Shown here in pieces: positions 7,106-14,507 of a DNA stretch of 18,186 nt (its first letter is position 1; every line of letters starts with the position of its first letter). A model generated the notes under the pieces. The model worked only from the letters and a program-made list of their open reading frames with translations. It did no database searches and was not told where the DNA came from. Position numbers and translations under genes: made by a program. The stretch comes from JBFMDU01 sp034431935 (lineage in GTDB: Bacteria > Chloroflexota > Dehalococcoidia > GIF9 > JBFMDU01): positions 1 through 18,186 of the forward strand of contig DAOUCU010000116.1 in NCBI GenBank assembly GCA_034431935.1. The letters run 5' to 3'.

Positions 7106-7129
7106 TTTATCAGTGGTACAATTTATCAG
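7106..7129. repeat. Direct repeat TTTATCAG x2 with 16-base period
   Basis: TTTATCAG occurs at 7106-7113 and again at 7122-7129, overlapping the predicted -10 box and transcript start of the SDR promoter. It could be a regulator site or chance. Confidence 0.4.
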
Positions 7130-7148
7130 CTTGACCGGGGATTGTCAA
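7120..7148 (-). promoter_or_regulatory. Candidate sigma-70-type promoter of the SDR/flavoprotein operon
   Basis: On the minus strand a perfect TTGACA (7148-7143) is followed after 17 bases by TAAATT (7125-7120, 4/6). The predicted start near 7113 leaves a leader of about 140 bases before the SDR ATG at 6972. The same pattern, TTGACA-N17-TAAACT, precedes the ABC binding-protein gene. Confidence 0.55.
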
Positions 7149-7189
7149 GGTGTGCGTGGTTTTCTTGGCAGAAATGGCCACATTATGGG

Positions 7190-7237
7190 TTGACATTGGA
7201 GGTATTCATGAATAGTCTATCTATCGTTTGGTAAAAT
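7190..7237 (+). promoter_or_regulatory. Candidate promoter(s) of the TetR gene
   Basis: A perfect TTGACA lies at 7190-7195. With 17-base spacing the -10 would be TAGTCT (7213-7218, weak). Alternatively TAAAAT (7232-7237, 5/6) pairs with the poor -35 TGAATA (7209-7214). In both models the palindrome at 7203-7214 lies inside the promoter. Which -10 is used cannot be settled by eye. Confidence 0.4.
7203..7214. promoter_or_regulatory. Perfect 12-bp palindrome TATTCATGAATA, candidate TetR operator
   Basis: The sequence is identical on both strands. It sits between the -35 box and the likely -10 of the TetR gene, 53 bases before its ATG. Palindromes of this kind containing TATTCA/TGAATA are seen as operators of some FadR-like TetR regulators. 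Autoregulation is the natural inference. Confidence 0.5.
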
Positions 7238-7267
7238 ATCTAAAAACAATCGGCGTTGAGGTGATAT

Positions 7268-7870
7268 ATGGCCAGTGGTAATCGAAGCGAGACGCGTAAA
7301 GAGGCGCGACGGCAGGAGATTCTGAGGATATCAAGCCGGATATTCCGCGAGAAAACGTATGATGGGACGACACTGCAGGATATCGCTGATGCTGTTGGTA
7401 TGCTGAAGGGCAGTCTCTACTATTACATTTCAAGCAAGCAGGAACTGTTCGGTGACATCATTGTGGAGGCGGTGAAGGTCCTTAATGAGAGCGTTGAGGA
7501 TGTGTACCGGGCGAGTCTACCGCCGGTGGAGAGGTTGAAGGCAATTATCCGTGCCCACGTGAAGTTTAGCGTTGAATACCAGGATACAGCAATCCTCTTC
7601 CTGACGGGACGGCACATCATTTCCTCGATGCGTATGGTCGAATTGACGCGCTTGTTCGGCCGCCGTGACAGACTTCTCATTGATACTCTTAAGGAAGGAA
7701 TTGACTCTGGCGCATTTCGTCAGATAGATGTGAGGATGGCGGCTCTGGCGATCGTTGGCATGTGCAATTCGGTCGCCTTCTGGTATAGCCCGTCGGGTTC
7801 GGCATCGGCCGAAGACATCGCCGAGACCTTTTTCAGTCTCGTCCACCGCGGGCTTGCGTCTGGAAAGTGA
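7268..7870 (+). CDS. TetR/AcrR-family transcriptional regulator
   Basis: The N-terminal TetR DNA-binding domain is clear: RRQEILRISSRIFREK, then the helix-turn-helix TTLQDIADAVGMLKGSLYYY at about 34-53 and the conserved FGDII region. The C-terminal half (about 75-195) is the helical ligand and dimer domain; sequence there does not identify the ligand. Length (200 aa) is typical. GAGGTG lies 4 bases before the ATG. The gene is divergent from the SDR/flavoprotein operon and also next to the end of the CoA-ligase/importer operon, so it probably represses one or both in response to the catabolic substrate or its CoA ester. KstR2- or FadR-like roles are possible. Downstream (7871-7995) there is no clear hairpin or gene before the convergent flavoprotein gene. 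Confidence 0.93.
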   Translation: MASGNRSETRKEARRQEILRISSRIFREKTYDGTTLQDIADAVGMLKGSLYYYISSKQELFGDIIVEAVKVLNESVEDVYRASLPPVERLKAIIRAHVKFSVEYQDTAILFLTGRHIISSMRMVELTRLFGRRDRLLIDTLKEGIDSGAFRQIDVRMAALAIVGMCNSVAFWYSPSGSASAEDIAETFFSLVHRGLASGK

Positions 7871-7995
7871 TACCTGGGCCAAACTCGATCCGGGGAACAA
7901 AGTAGGTCATTGCTGCTTCAATCCTGGTTAGCTATCGGGCCTGATTGTCTCCAGTCACTTTCTTGGTGGTAAGGATGGGCTATGATGACACCGGT

Positions 7996-9315
7996 TTACT
8001 TTGCAGCGGCAACGTCTTTGAATATTTCAGGCAAAGGTTGCCTTCCCCGTGCCAGCTTGGCCATTATTTCGGGACGTTCTTTTTGAATGACAGGGATTAT
8101 CTTTCTCATGGCTTCGCTGATCGGTGAGCTGTATGGATTCCAGCAGGCGCGGAGGGGGCCCCGGATAAGTCCGAATACGTAGTTAACGTCTTCCTCGGTG
8201 GGCATCAGATACGGTGTAGCATACATCTTCATGTAGGTCTCTCCGTGCTTGATGCCGTAGACCGATTTCCACCAATCAACGTATCTTCTTATGCCGGTCA
8301 CCGGCTGGCCGAGCCGTTCCTCTTTGATGGCCAGTGACACGGCTTGGCCTGCCCGCCAGCCGCTAATCATTGCGCCAGTATTCTCGAGTTCCTGGGTCGA
8401 GCCCGCATCACCGGCCAAAAGAACGCGGGCGCGGAATACATCGGTGATGGCGGAGTAGCAGTGGCAGACTGCCGAGCGGGCCCTCACTTTTCGCGCGTTG
8501 CGGAACCAGGGAGCGGCAAATGATTTGCTCATGACATGGTGCATGGCTTCTTCGAGGTTGACCCTGGGGTCGGCGGTCACGATGTTGTTGGTGAACAGGC
8601 CGTCAACAGCCTGAGGGAAGGTGAAGAGCATGACGCCCATATTATGATAGAAGGCCTGGATGGTGTACATTACGCCTGGCTCGGGCAACTCGATGCCGCT
8701 CATATCCCAGATGAGGAAGTACACGTTACAGTAATAAGTACGGTCTTTGTTGAATCCCATGCTTTCGGCGACTGCGGAATTGACGCCGTCTGCACCGATG
8801 AGATACTTGGCCTCAAAGGCCTTTCCCTGCCCTTCGGCCGTAACGCCGCTATCTGAGGGTGTGACTCTTTCGACAGCGACGCCAGGAATGACATCGACAC
8901 CGCTGTTTGTAACTTCCTCTATTAAGCCCTGGAAAAGGGTCTCCTTATCAATGACAACTCCGATCTTGCCATCCTCTCCCTTTTCCATTTGCCTGCGCAC
9001 ATCGCCGATTTCAATGAGATGTCCGTTAGGCGCATACAGGTGTTGAGCATAGAGATAACGGTACGGTCCGCTGTATTTGAAGGAAAAACCGGCTACCGGA
9101 AAGCTAATTCTCCGGTCCCGAGAGTTGAAAATGCATAGATCGTCAAATAGCAATTCGTTCATCGAGACCAGAGTCTGGCCGCACGCCCTTACTAGCTTTG
9201 ACGGATCTTCTTTCTTTTCGATCAGAGCTACTTCCAGGCCGTTTTCGGAAGCTGATTTGGCGGCCAACAGGCCGGCGCACCCGGCGCCAACGACAATGAC
9301 ATCATATTTTTTCAT
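7996..9315 (-). CDS. FAD-dependent oxidoreductase, geranylgeranyl reductase / FixC-like family
   Basis: A dinucleotide-binding fold opens the protein: DVIVVGAGCAGLLAA with GxGxxG at 10-15 and IEKK at 32-35. GADG at 174-177 and LLAGDAGS at 299-306 complete the PHBH/GGR-type FAD signature, and an SGWRAGQA helix follows at 318-325. In known relatives these flavoproteins hydrogenate isoprenoid double bonds, take electrons from ETF (FixC) or hydroxylate aromatics. The 439-residue length and the absence of membrane segments fit a soluble GGR-like enzyme. It lies 30 bases after the acyl-CoA synthetase gene and is last in the importer operon, so it probably acts on the activated substrate or serves as its redox partner. 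ATG at 9315 with GAGGT about 10 bases upstream. Exact reaction unknown. Confidence 0.82.
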   Translation of the reverse strand: MKKYDVIVVGAGCAGLLAAKSASENGLEVALIEKKEDPSKLVRACGQTLVSMNELLFDDLCIFNSRDRRISFPVAGFSFKYSGPYRYLYAQHLYAPNGHLIEIGDVRRQMEKGEDGKIGVVIDKETLFQGLIEEVTNSGVDVIPGVAVERVTPSDSGVTAEGQGKAFEAKYLIGADGVNSAVAESMGFNKDRTYYCNVYFLIWDMSGIELPEPGVMYTIQAFYHNMGVMLFTFPQAVDGLFTNNIVTADPRVNLEEAMHHVMSKSFAAPWFRNARKVRARSAVCHCYSAITDVFRARVLLAGDAGSTQELENTGAMISGWRAGQAVSLAIKEERLGQPVTGIRRYVDWWKSVYGIKHGETYMKMYATPYLMPTEEDVNYVFGLIRGPLRACWNPYSSPISEAMRKIIPVIQKERPEIMAKLARGRQPLPEIFKDVAAAK

Positions 9316-9345
9316 TCTGTTTCTGACCTCAATTATGAAGCATTT

Positions 9346-10998
9346 CTATTTTTCAAGTTTCTTACGTTCTTCGGCTCGCAGTTCCCTTCTGAGTAGCTTG
9401 CCAACCTTGGATTTAGGTAGCATATCACGAAATTCTATGTAGGAAGGTATTTTATATTCCGCCACTTTACCCTTGCAAAACCTTATCAGGTCGTAGCTGG
9501 TAACGCCTCTCACGTCCTGTTTCAGTACAACAAATGCCTTGATACGTTCTCCTACGGATTTGTCGGGCACTCCGACGACGCATGCGGCAATTACAGCCGG
9601 GTGTTCCTGCAAGACCCTCTCGACTTCAGAAGCCGCAACACGGTAACCCTTGTGTTTGATCATGTCAGCCGAGCGGTCAAGAAAGTAGTACCAGCCGTCG
9701 GCGTCAAGCCGCAAGATATCCTTTGTCTTGTACCAGAGTTTGCCGTCTATTTCGACGAATGACTCGGCGGTCTCCTCAGGCTTATTCCAGTAGGCCTCGA
9801 CCATCTCGTCCGAATGCAGGAATAACTCTCCTGGTTCGCCAAGCGGCACTTCGGCCAGAGTATCGGGATCTGTCAATCGCAGCGTCTGGGTCGGTATGCT
9901 GCCGGCCTTTCCCAGTGCTCCCGGCGGAAAATCAACGTCAGGCGGTGTCATAAGCACAGTACCCGATCCCTCGGTTACCCCGTAGGCCTGATAGAGAGGG
10001 CGGCCGAATCTCTTGCGCCAGTTCTCAACCAGGTCAATCGGTACGGCATCGCCGCCCACAAGGCAGTACCTAAGAGACGAAAGATCATACTGGTCAAGCC
10101 GGTCATGTTCCAGGATCATTCGATAGAGCGCCGGTACGCCGTATTCCATATTGACTTTGTATCGCTGGATAATATCGAAGTGGCCATCGAGGTTAACTCT
10201 TGGGGCGAGTATCATGGTCTCGCCTGCGGTGCAGAGACAGGTTCCAAATCCGGAGTTTTGGCCGAGTACGTGGAAAAGCGGCGCTGCCTGAAGCAAAATG
10301 CCTTCTCCGAATGGAATAGCCGGTTCAATAACATGGCGCATCTCAAGCGATATGCGCAGGAAATTACCGCTCTTGATGGGGACACCTTTGGGCAAGCCGG
10401 TTGTCCCACCGGTATAGAGAATTAGCATAACCCTCGATTTTCCTTCGTCGGTCAGGGGCGGCAGGACACCTGCAGGTTCTTTCAGGGTATCACTGAAAGA
10501 AAAGACATACTTTCCGAGCTCATACTTGCCTTCCGGAACGCGGTCGAAAGCCTTCCCGATTGCTCTTTTCCACCACGGCAACATTTCCACAGTGTTGCAT
10601 ACGATGACGCGCTTCAGCTTGGTCTCGGGGAAGGAGCGGATCACGTAGTTGAAGTTGGTGTCCATGCAGAAGATCGTTTCTGCAGCCGTGTCATTCGCCA
10701 TATACTTCAGTTCGGTGCTTGTGTAGATCGGGGATATCACGACGGGGATCGCGCAAAGGCGCTGGATGGCCAGCCAGGCAACTATCGTTTGCGGGATGTT
10801 CGGCAGGTACATCATGACGGTGTCGCCGTTCTTTATGCCCTGTCGATGCAGCCAGCCGGCAAGGCGCTCGCTCAGTTCTTTCGTTCGACTGTAAGTCCAT
10901 TTTTCTCCGAGGAACACCACCGCAGCCCTGTCAGGGTTTTCGGCTACGTTCTGACCAAACATTCCGAATGGTGAGAGTGTTTTCAGTTCTTTTGACAT
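9346..10998 (-). CDS. AMP-forming acyl-CoA synthetase (acyl/aryl-CoA ligase)
   Basis: The ANL superfamily signatures are in order: P-loop YTGGTTGLPKG (195-205), YGVTEGSG (339-346), YKTKD (423-427, usually TGD), DGWYYFLDRSADMIKHKGYR (434-453), SEVE (457-460), and the catalytic lysine K534 in KVGKLLRR. The enzyme adenylates a carboxylic acid and transfers it to CoA. At 550 residues it fits the FadD/long- or medium-chain and aryl-CoA ligase groups; chain or ring preference cannot be read. Its gene starts 11 bases downstream of the LivF-type ATPase gene with GAGGA before ATG. It therefore very likely activates the compound brought in by the ABC importer, trapping it in the cytoplasm. Confidence 0.92.
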   Translation of the reverse strand: MSKELKTLSPFGMFGQNVAENPDRAAVVFLGEKWTYSRTKELSERLAGWLHRQGIKNGDTVMMYLPNIPQTIVAWLAIQRLCAIPVVISPIYTSTELKYMANDTAAETIFCMDTNFNYVIRSFPETKLKRVIVCNTVEMLPWWKRAIGKAFDRVPEGKYELGKYVFSFSDTLKEPAGVLPPLTDEGKSRVMLILYTGGTTGLPKGVPIKSGNFLRISLEMRHVIEPAIPFGEGILLQAAPLFHVLGQNSGFGTCLCTAGETMILAPRVNLDGHFDIIQRYKVNMEYGVPALYRMILEHDRLDQYDLSSLRYCLVGGDAVPIDLVENWRKRFGRPLYQAYGVTEGSGTVLMTPPDVDFPPGALGKAGSIPTQTLRLTDPDTLAEVPLGEPGELFLHSDEMVEAYWNKPEETAESFVEIDGKLWYKTKDILRLDADGWYYFLDRSADMIKHKGYRVAASEVERVLQEHPAVIAACVVGVPDKSVGERIKAFVVLKQDVRGVTSYDLIRFCKGKVAEYKIPSYIEFRDMLPKSKVGKLLRRELRAEERKKLEK

Positions 10999-11009
10999 AT
11001 TGTCTTCCT

Positions 11010-11765
11010 CTAAACACCGAAGTATGCCGAGATTACTTCAGGGTTGTCCATAAGCTCCTGCCGTGTCCCGGTGAGACAGAGCATGCCATTTTCAAGGACA
11101 TAGCCGCGGTCAATAATCGGGAGCAGAGGCCGTGCGAATTGTTCTGTCACAACAATGGTGATGCCCGTTGTTTTTCTGATGTTGACGACCGCTGCCATGA
11201 GGTCATGCTGGATGGCCGGAGCCAGGCCCAGCAGCGGTTCGTCTAGAAGTAGAAGCTTGGGTTTGGCAATCAATGCCATACCTATTATGAGCATCTGCTG
11301 TTCGCCACCCGATAGCAGCCCGCCCTTCCGGTTGGCCAGTGCCTTAAGTCTGGGAAAAACGCGGAAGACAAGGTCAAGGTTTTGTTCGTATTCTTTGCCT
11401 TTGCAGATGTAGCCGGCAATGCGGAGGTTCTCCATCACCGAGGATTCTCCGAAGACCGGATGTCGCTCCCTTGCCAGCACAATGCCTCTCTTGACCCGCT
11501 CAGCCGGCTTGAGATTGATAATACTTTCTCCTTCAAAAAGGATGTCACCCAGTACGGTAATCCTTTCACCGCCCCGGCGTGCCTCTTTTATCTTGATGTC
11601 GATAATCAGACCGGAGATAGTGTTCATCAGGGTCGACTTGCCTGCGGAATTAGAGCCGAGAACGCCGACAATCTCACCCTCGTTGACGGTCATGGAGAAA
11701 TCATTGACTGCCAGAGCATTTTCGAAGAACACCATCAAGTTTCTTACTTCCAGGAAGTTTTCCAT
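11010..11765 (-). CDS. livF: Branched-chain-amino-acid-type ABC transporter ATP-binding protein (LivF-like)
   Basis: Walker A GSNSAGKST (37-45), signature LSGGEQQ (151-157), Walker B LLLLDEP (171-177) and TEQF (207-210) in the LivF-type switch position are all present. The NPEVISAYFGV end is a LivF hallmark. Two oddities: Walker A reads GSNSAGK rather than GPNGAGK, and there is an extra segment of about 18 residues (55-72) after ISGL. The protein would pair with the LivG-like ATPase to power the importer. The start codon is 3 bases after the LivG stop, so translation is probably coupled. The transported compound need not be an amino acid; this family also carries aromatic acids, urea and other small molecules. 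Confidence 0.92.
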   Translation of the reverse strand: MENFLEVRNLMVFFENALAVNDFSMTVNEGEIVGVLGSNSAGKSTLMNTISGLIIDIKIKEARRGGERITVLGDILFEGESIINLKPAERVKRGIVLARERHPVFGESSVMENLRIAGYICKGKEYEQNLDLVFRVFPRLKALANRKGGLLSGGEQQMLIIGMALIAKPKLLLLDEPLLGLAPAIQHDLMAAVVNIRKTTGITIVVTEQFARPLLPIIDRGYVLENGMLCLTGTRQELMDNPEVISAYFGV

Positions 11766-11768
11766 CGG

Positions 11769-12521
11769 CTAGTCCTCGCTCCCCAGATATGCCTTCTTGA
11801 CGGCATCGGAGTTCATGATTTCCTTGGGCGGTCCGTAGGCGATACGTTTACCCAGATTCAAAACAAGGACGTTGTGCGCAATGCGGAAAAGCTCTTTAAG
11901 ACGGTGTTCAACAACGATCATCGTCTTTCCTTCATCGATGAGCTTTTCGATTATCGGCATGGTTGAAGCAACCTCCGACATTGACATGCCTGAGAAAAGC
12001 TCATCGAAAATTATTATTTCAGGTTCAAGGGCCATACAGCGGGCAAGTTCCATGCGCTTGAGATAGCCGTGAGGCAATGCCCCCGCAATTTTGTAGGGTA
12101 TAGATGAGTCGCGTTCAAAGCCGACTTCTTCGAGCAGGTCGAGGGCTACGGCGTCCCGTTCGCCATATTTTCCGCCGCGCAGTCTTCTGACCCTTGGTGA
12201 GTAGAGTGGCACAATGAGGTTCTTGAATGCCGGAAGGTGGTAGAAAGGCTTGACCATCTGAAATGTCCTGGCAATACCCATGTTGGCTATCTGGTAGGCG
12301 GGCTTGCCCGTAATATCGTGTCCTTTGAAAGTAACCCGGCCGTTATCGGGTTTGACGAAGCCAGATATCAGGTTGACGAGGGTCGTCTTTCCTGAACCGT
12401 TAGGGCCGATCAAACCGAGTAGTTCGCCCTCGTGGAGCTCGAAGCTGACGTCATCAACAGCCGCAATAGCGCCATATTTCTTGGTCAGCCCTTCAACCTT
12501 CATGATGATGTTATCTTTCAC
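11769..12521 (-). CDS. livG: Branched-chain-amino-acid-type ABC transporter ATP-binding protein (LivG-like)
   Basis: Walker A GPNGSGKTT (39-47), Q-loop in ARTFQ (84-88), Walker B IIIFDE (169-174) and H206 in VEHRL are intact, and GIARTFQ is typical of LivG. The signature region is LPHGYLKRMELAR (149-161), where LivG proteins usually have LPYGxQRRLEIAR; the usual glutamine is replaced. The start is GTG at 12521, overlapping the livM stop as GTGA, with GGAGG 7 bases upstream. The ATG at codon 7 is a weaker choice. It is part of the five-gene importer and probably forms the heterodimeric motor with LivF. Confidence 0.93.
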   Translation of the reverse strand: MKDNIIMKVEGLTKKYGAIAAVDDVSFELHEGELLGLIGPNGSGKTTLVNLISGFVKPDNGRVTFKGHDITGKPAYQIANMGIARTFQMVKPFYHLPAFKNLIVPLYSPRVRRLRGGKYGERDAVALDLLEEVGFERDSSIPYKIAGALPHGYLKRMELARCMALEPEIIIFDELFSGMSMSEVASTMPIIEKLIDEGKTMIVVEHRLKELFRIAHNVLVLNLGKRIAYGPPKEIMNSDAVKKAYLGSED

Positions 12522-13534
12522 TTCTTGGCCTCCACGGTGACCTTACGTTCGAACTGGTGATAGCGCCGTTGCAGGTAGTGGAAGATACCCTCGGGGACGA
12601 CCACCACAAAGAACGCCATTATTGCGCTATAGAAAACGATGCGCCATGCACCGAAGGCTCTCATTATCTCAGAGATGGGAGTTAGCAGGAAAGCTCCGAC
12701 TACCGGTCCGGCGAGGGTGCCGGTGCCGCCGACTACCGTCATGGCAATTGGCATAATTGAGTATTCCAGACCAAATGACGATGGTCCGGCAATTCTGGTA
12801 TGGTGTGCCATGAAGGCGCCGGCGAGCGCAGCCACCGTAGCGCCGATGAAAAGTGCCTGAACCTTGAAGAGGTAAATGTTTATGCCGGCACTCATGACGC
12901 TGCGGTCGTTCTGATCGATGCCGCGTAGCACAAGGCCGAAATCGCTGCCGAGAAGGCGCCGGAAACCGAAAAGACAGACGACTACAAGAATAAGTGCGAT
13001 GTATACCTTCAGATAGAGATTGGGGAAAGGCGTGAGTCCACTGAGCCCTTCGTTGCCGTTGAAAATATGGGTGGCTTCGATAATGCGGACCATTATCAGG
13101 GATAGTGCAAAGGTGACCATTCCAAAATAGATACCGCGCAGCCTGAGCACTCCGGCAAGCAGGCCGGTGGATATTAAGCCGCCGATAACAGCGCCTGCCG
13201 GTATCGAGATTATGGGATTGATTCCAAAGTAGTAGTTAAGGGCGCCGGATGAATAGGCACCCAGTCCAAAAAACAGCCCGTGGCCGAGTGAGATCATCCC
13301 CGCCGCGTGAATAAAGTCCCAGCTTAAGGCAACGATGGCGAAGACTGCGGCGATAACGATGACGGTTGTCCAGTACTCGCTAAGGACAAGCGGAGCCGCA
13401 AGCAGAGCGAGGATGGGTAATACGCGCGGAAGCAAAAGATAGAGACACTCTCTCCATGATGACAGGGCAAAAATATCATCCGACCTGGCCTTGATTCCGC
13501 GGTCAAGCCGCTCTTTACGGTAGGCTGTTACCAT
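12518..13534 (-). CDS. livM: Branched-chain-amino-acid-type ABC transporter permease (LivM-like)
   Basis: The protein has many hydrophobic helices and the LivM signature GMISLGHGLFFGLGAY at about 79-94. GGTGTLAGPVVGAFLL near the C-terminal third is the EAA-like contact with the ATPase. I start it at ATG 13534 (338 residues), one base after the livH stop, because GAAAGGG is 6 bases upstream; an in-frame TTG at 13552 would overlap livH by 17 bases and has no well-placed ribosome site. The N-terminal 30 residues are charged and cytoplasmic. The protein forms the transmembrane channel with LivH. Confidence 0.92.
   Translation of the reverse strand: MVTAYRKERLDRGIKARSDDIFALSSWRECLYLLLPRVLPILALLAAPLVLSEYWTTVIVIAAVFAIVALSWDFIHAAGMISLGHGLFFGLGAYSSGALNYYFGINPIISIPAGAVIGGLISTGLLAGVLRLRGIYFGMVTFALSLIMVRIIEATHIFNGNEGLSGLTPFPNLYLKVYIALILVVVCLFGFRRLLGSDFGLVLRGIDQNDRSVMSAGINIYLFKVQALFIGATVAALAGAFMAHHTRIAGPSSFGLEYSIMPIAMTVVGGTGTLAGPVVGAFLLTPISEIMRAFGAWRIVFYSAIMAFFVVVVPEGIFHYLQRRYHQFERKVTVEAKK
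12529..12533 (-). promoter_or_regulatory. Shine-Dalgarno site deciding the GTG start of livG
   Basis: GGAGG inside the last codons of livM, 7 bases before GTG at 12521; supports GTG over the ATG at 12503. Confidence 0.65.
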
Positions 13535-13535
13535 G

Positions 13536-14405
13536 TCAGACCCTTTCTTCAAGTTCCTTCAGATGACCGAGAAGTCCGGAGGGACGCAGGGCAAGCACCA
13601 GAATAATGGCGGCCAGATTGACGACCATCACCCATGACGTGCCGATGTAACGCCCTACGAACACCTGCAGGAAGCCCAGAATGAAGCTTGCCAGCACGAT
13701 GCCGGCGGTGCTCTCGATGCCGCCAACAATGGCCACCGTCAACGCCAGCACCAGTATGTCATAGCCCTTATCAACCTGTAGCTGTTCAAGTGGGAATATG
13801 GTGAGCGAGGCTATGGCGATGAGCGCGGAGCCGACCACCATGCTCCACATTGCCACCCGGTCCGATTCCATACCCAGGGCCAGAGCAGTCCTTTCGTTCT
13901 GTGCGATAGCACGGAATGAAAGGCCCATCTTACTCCTTCTGGTAAAAAGCCAGAGCCCGATTACCAGCACCACGCCGACGAAGACGACAAACAGCCGCTG
14001 ATAGTCAACCACCATGTTGCCGACCGGGATGACGCCGTCAAGCCACGGTTGGAGCTTGGCGCCGAACCCGACGAGGCCTACGGCACGAATGAGCTCCAGG
14101 AGGGCGATACCGATTGCGAAGGTGGAGATTACTTCGGCCAGCATGATGCCCCTGACCCGCATCACCACACCCCAGTAGATCAGGGCGCCAAGAAATGCCG
14201 TCACTACAATTGATATGGCGGCTACCAGACCGTATGGTAGGTTAAAGTTCTTGATCAGTAGCCATGGCAGATAGGCTGCAAACAGATACAGTCCGCCCAT
14301 GGCAAAGTTGGCTACCCGACTTATTCCGAAGGTGAGGCTGAAGCCGATAGCCGTCAAAGCCAGAGTTACGCTGGCTACAAGGCCGTAGATGAGTAACGCT
14401 TCCAT
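13536..14405 (-). CDS. livH: Branched-chain-amino-acid-type ABC transporter permease (LivH-like)
   Basis: This is a 289-residue multi-helix inner-membrane protein. It begins GLVASVTLALTAIGFSLTFG and SRVANFAMGGLYLFAAYL (about 29-46), the LivH hallmark (usual form RVINFAHG). The GGIESTAGIVLASFILGFLQ segment, about residue 229-248, is the conserved ATPase-contact loop. It pairs with LivM. It follows the binding-protein gene after about 100 bases holding a strong hairpin, so its expression is probably lower than that of the binding protein. Its stop codon is one base before the livM ATG. Confidence 0.92.
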   Translation of the reverse strand: MEALLIYGLVASVTLALTAIGFSLTFGISRVANFAMGGLYLFAAYLPWLLIKNFNLPYGLVAAISIVVTAFLGALIYWGVVMRVRGIMLAEVISTFAIGIALLELIRAVGLVGFGAKLQPWLDGVIPVGNMVVDYQRLFVVFVGVVLVIGLWLFTRRSKMGLSFRAIAQNERTALALGMESDRVAMWSMVVGSALIAIASLTIFPLEQLQVDKGYDILVLALTVAIVGGIESTAGIVLASFILGFLQVFVGRYIGTSWVMVVNLAAIILVLALRPSGLLGHLKELEERV

Positions 14406-14461
14406 ACACTAGCCGTACCCCTTCTAGTTCATTCGGTGAACATCAACCGCGTAATTATCAA

Positions 14462-14488
14462 GAAGGGGAGACTGTCAGTCTCCCCTTC
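14462..14488 (-). terminator. Perfect 12-bp stem-loop between binding-protein and permease genes (partial terminator or mRNA stabiliser)
   Basis: GAAGGGGAGACT (14462-14473) pairs perfectly with AGTCTCCCCTTC (14477-14488) around a three-base loop, 19 bases after the binding-protein stop codon. On the minus strand it is followed by TTGATAATT, a broken T-tract. In Liv-type operons such a structure lets the binding protein accumulate above the permeases; that role is inferred. Confidence 0.65.
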
Positions 14489-14507
14489 ATTATCCCTTAA
14501 TCGTTTA

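Noticed and set aside
7871..7995. Convergent gap after the TetR gene searched for a terminator
   Set aside because: No stem of useful length with a T-tract was found on either strand.
12518..13552. Longer livM starting at TTG 13552
   Set aside because: It would overlap livH by 17 bases and AAGGA is only about two bases from TTG; the ATG at 13534 has a better-placed ribosome site.
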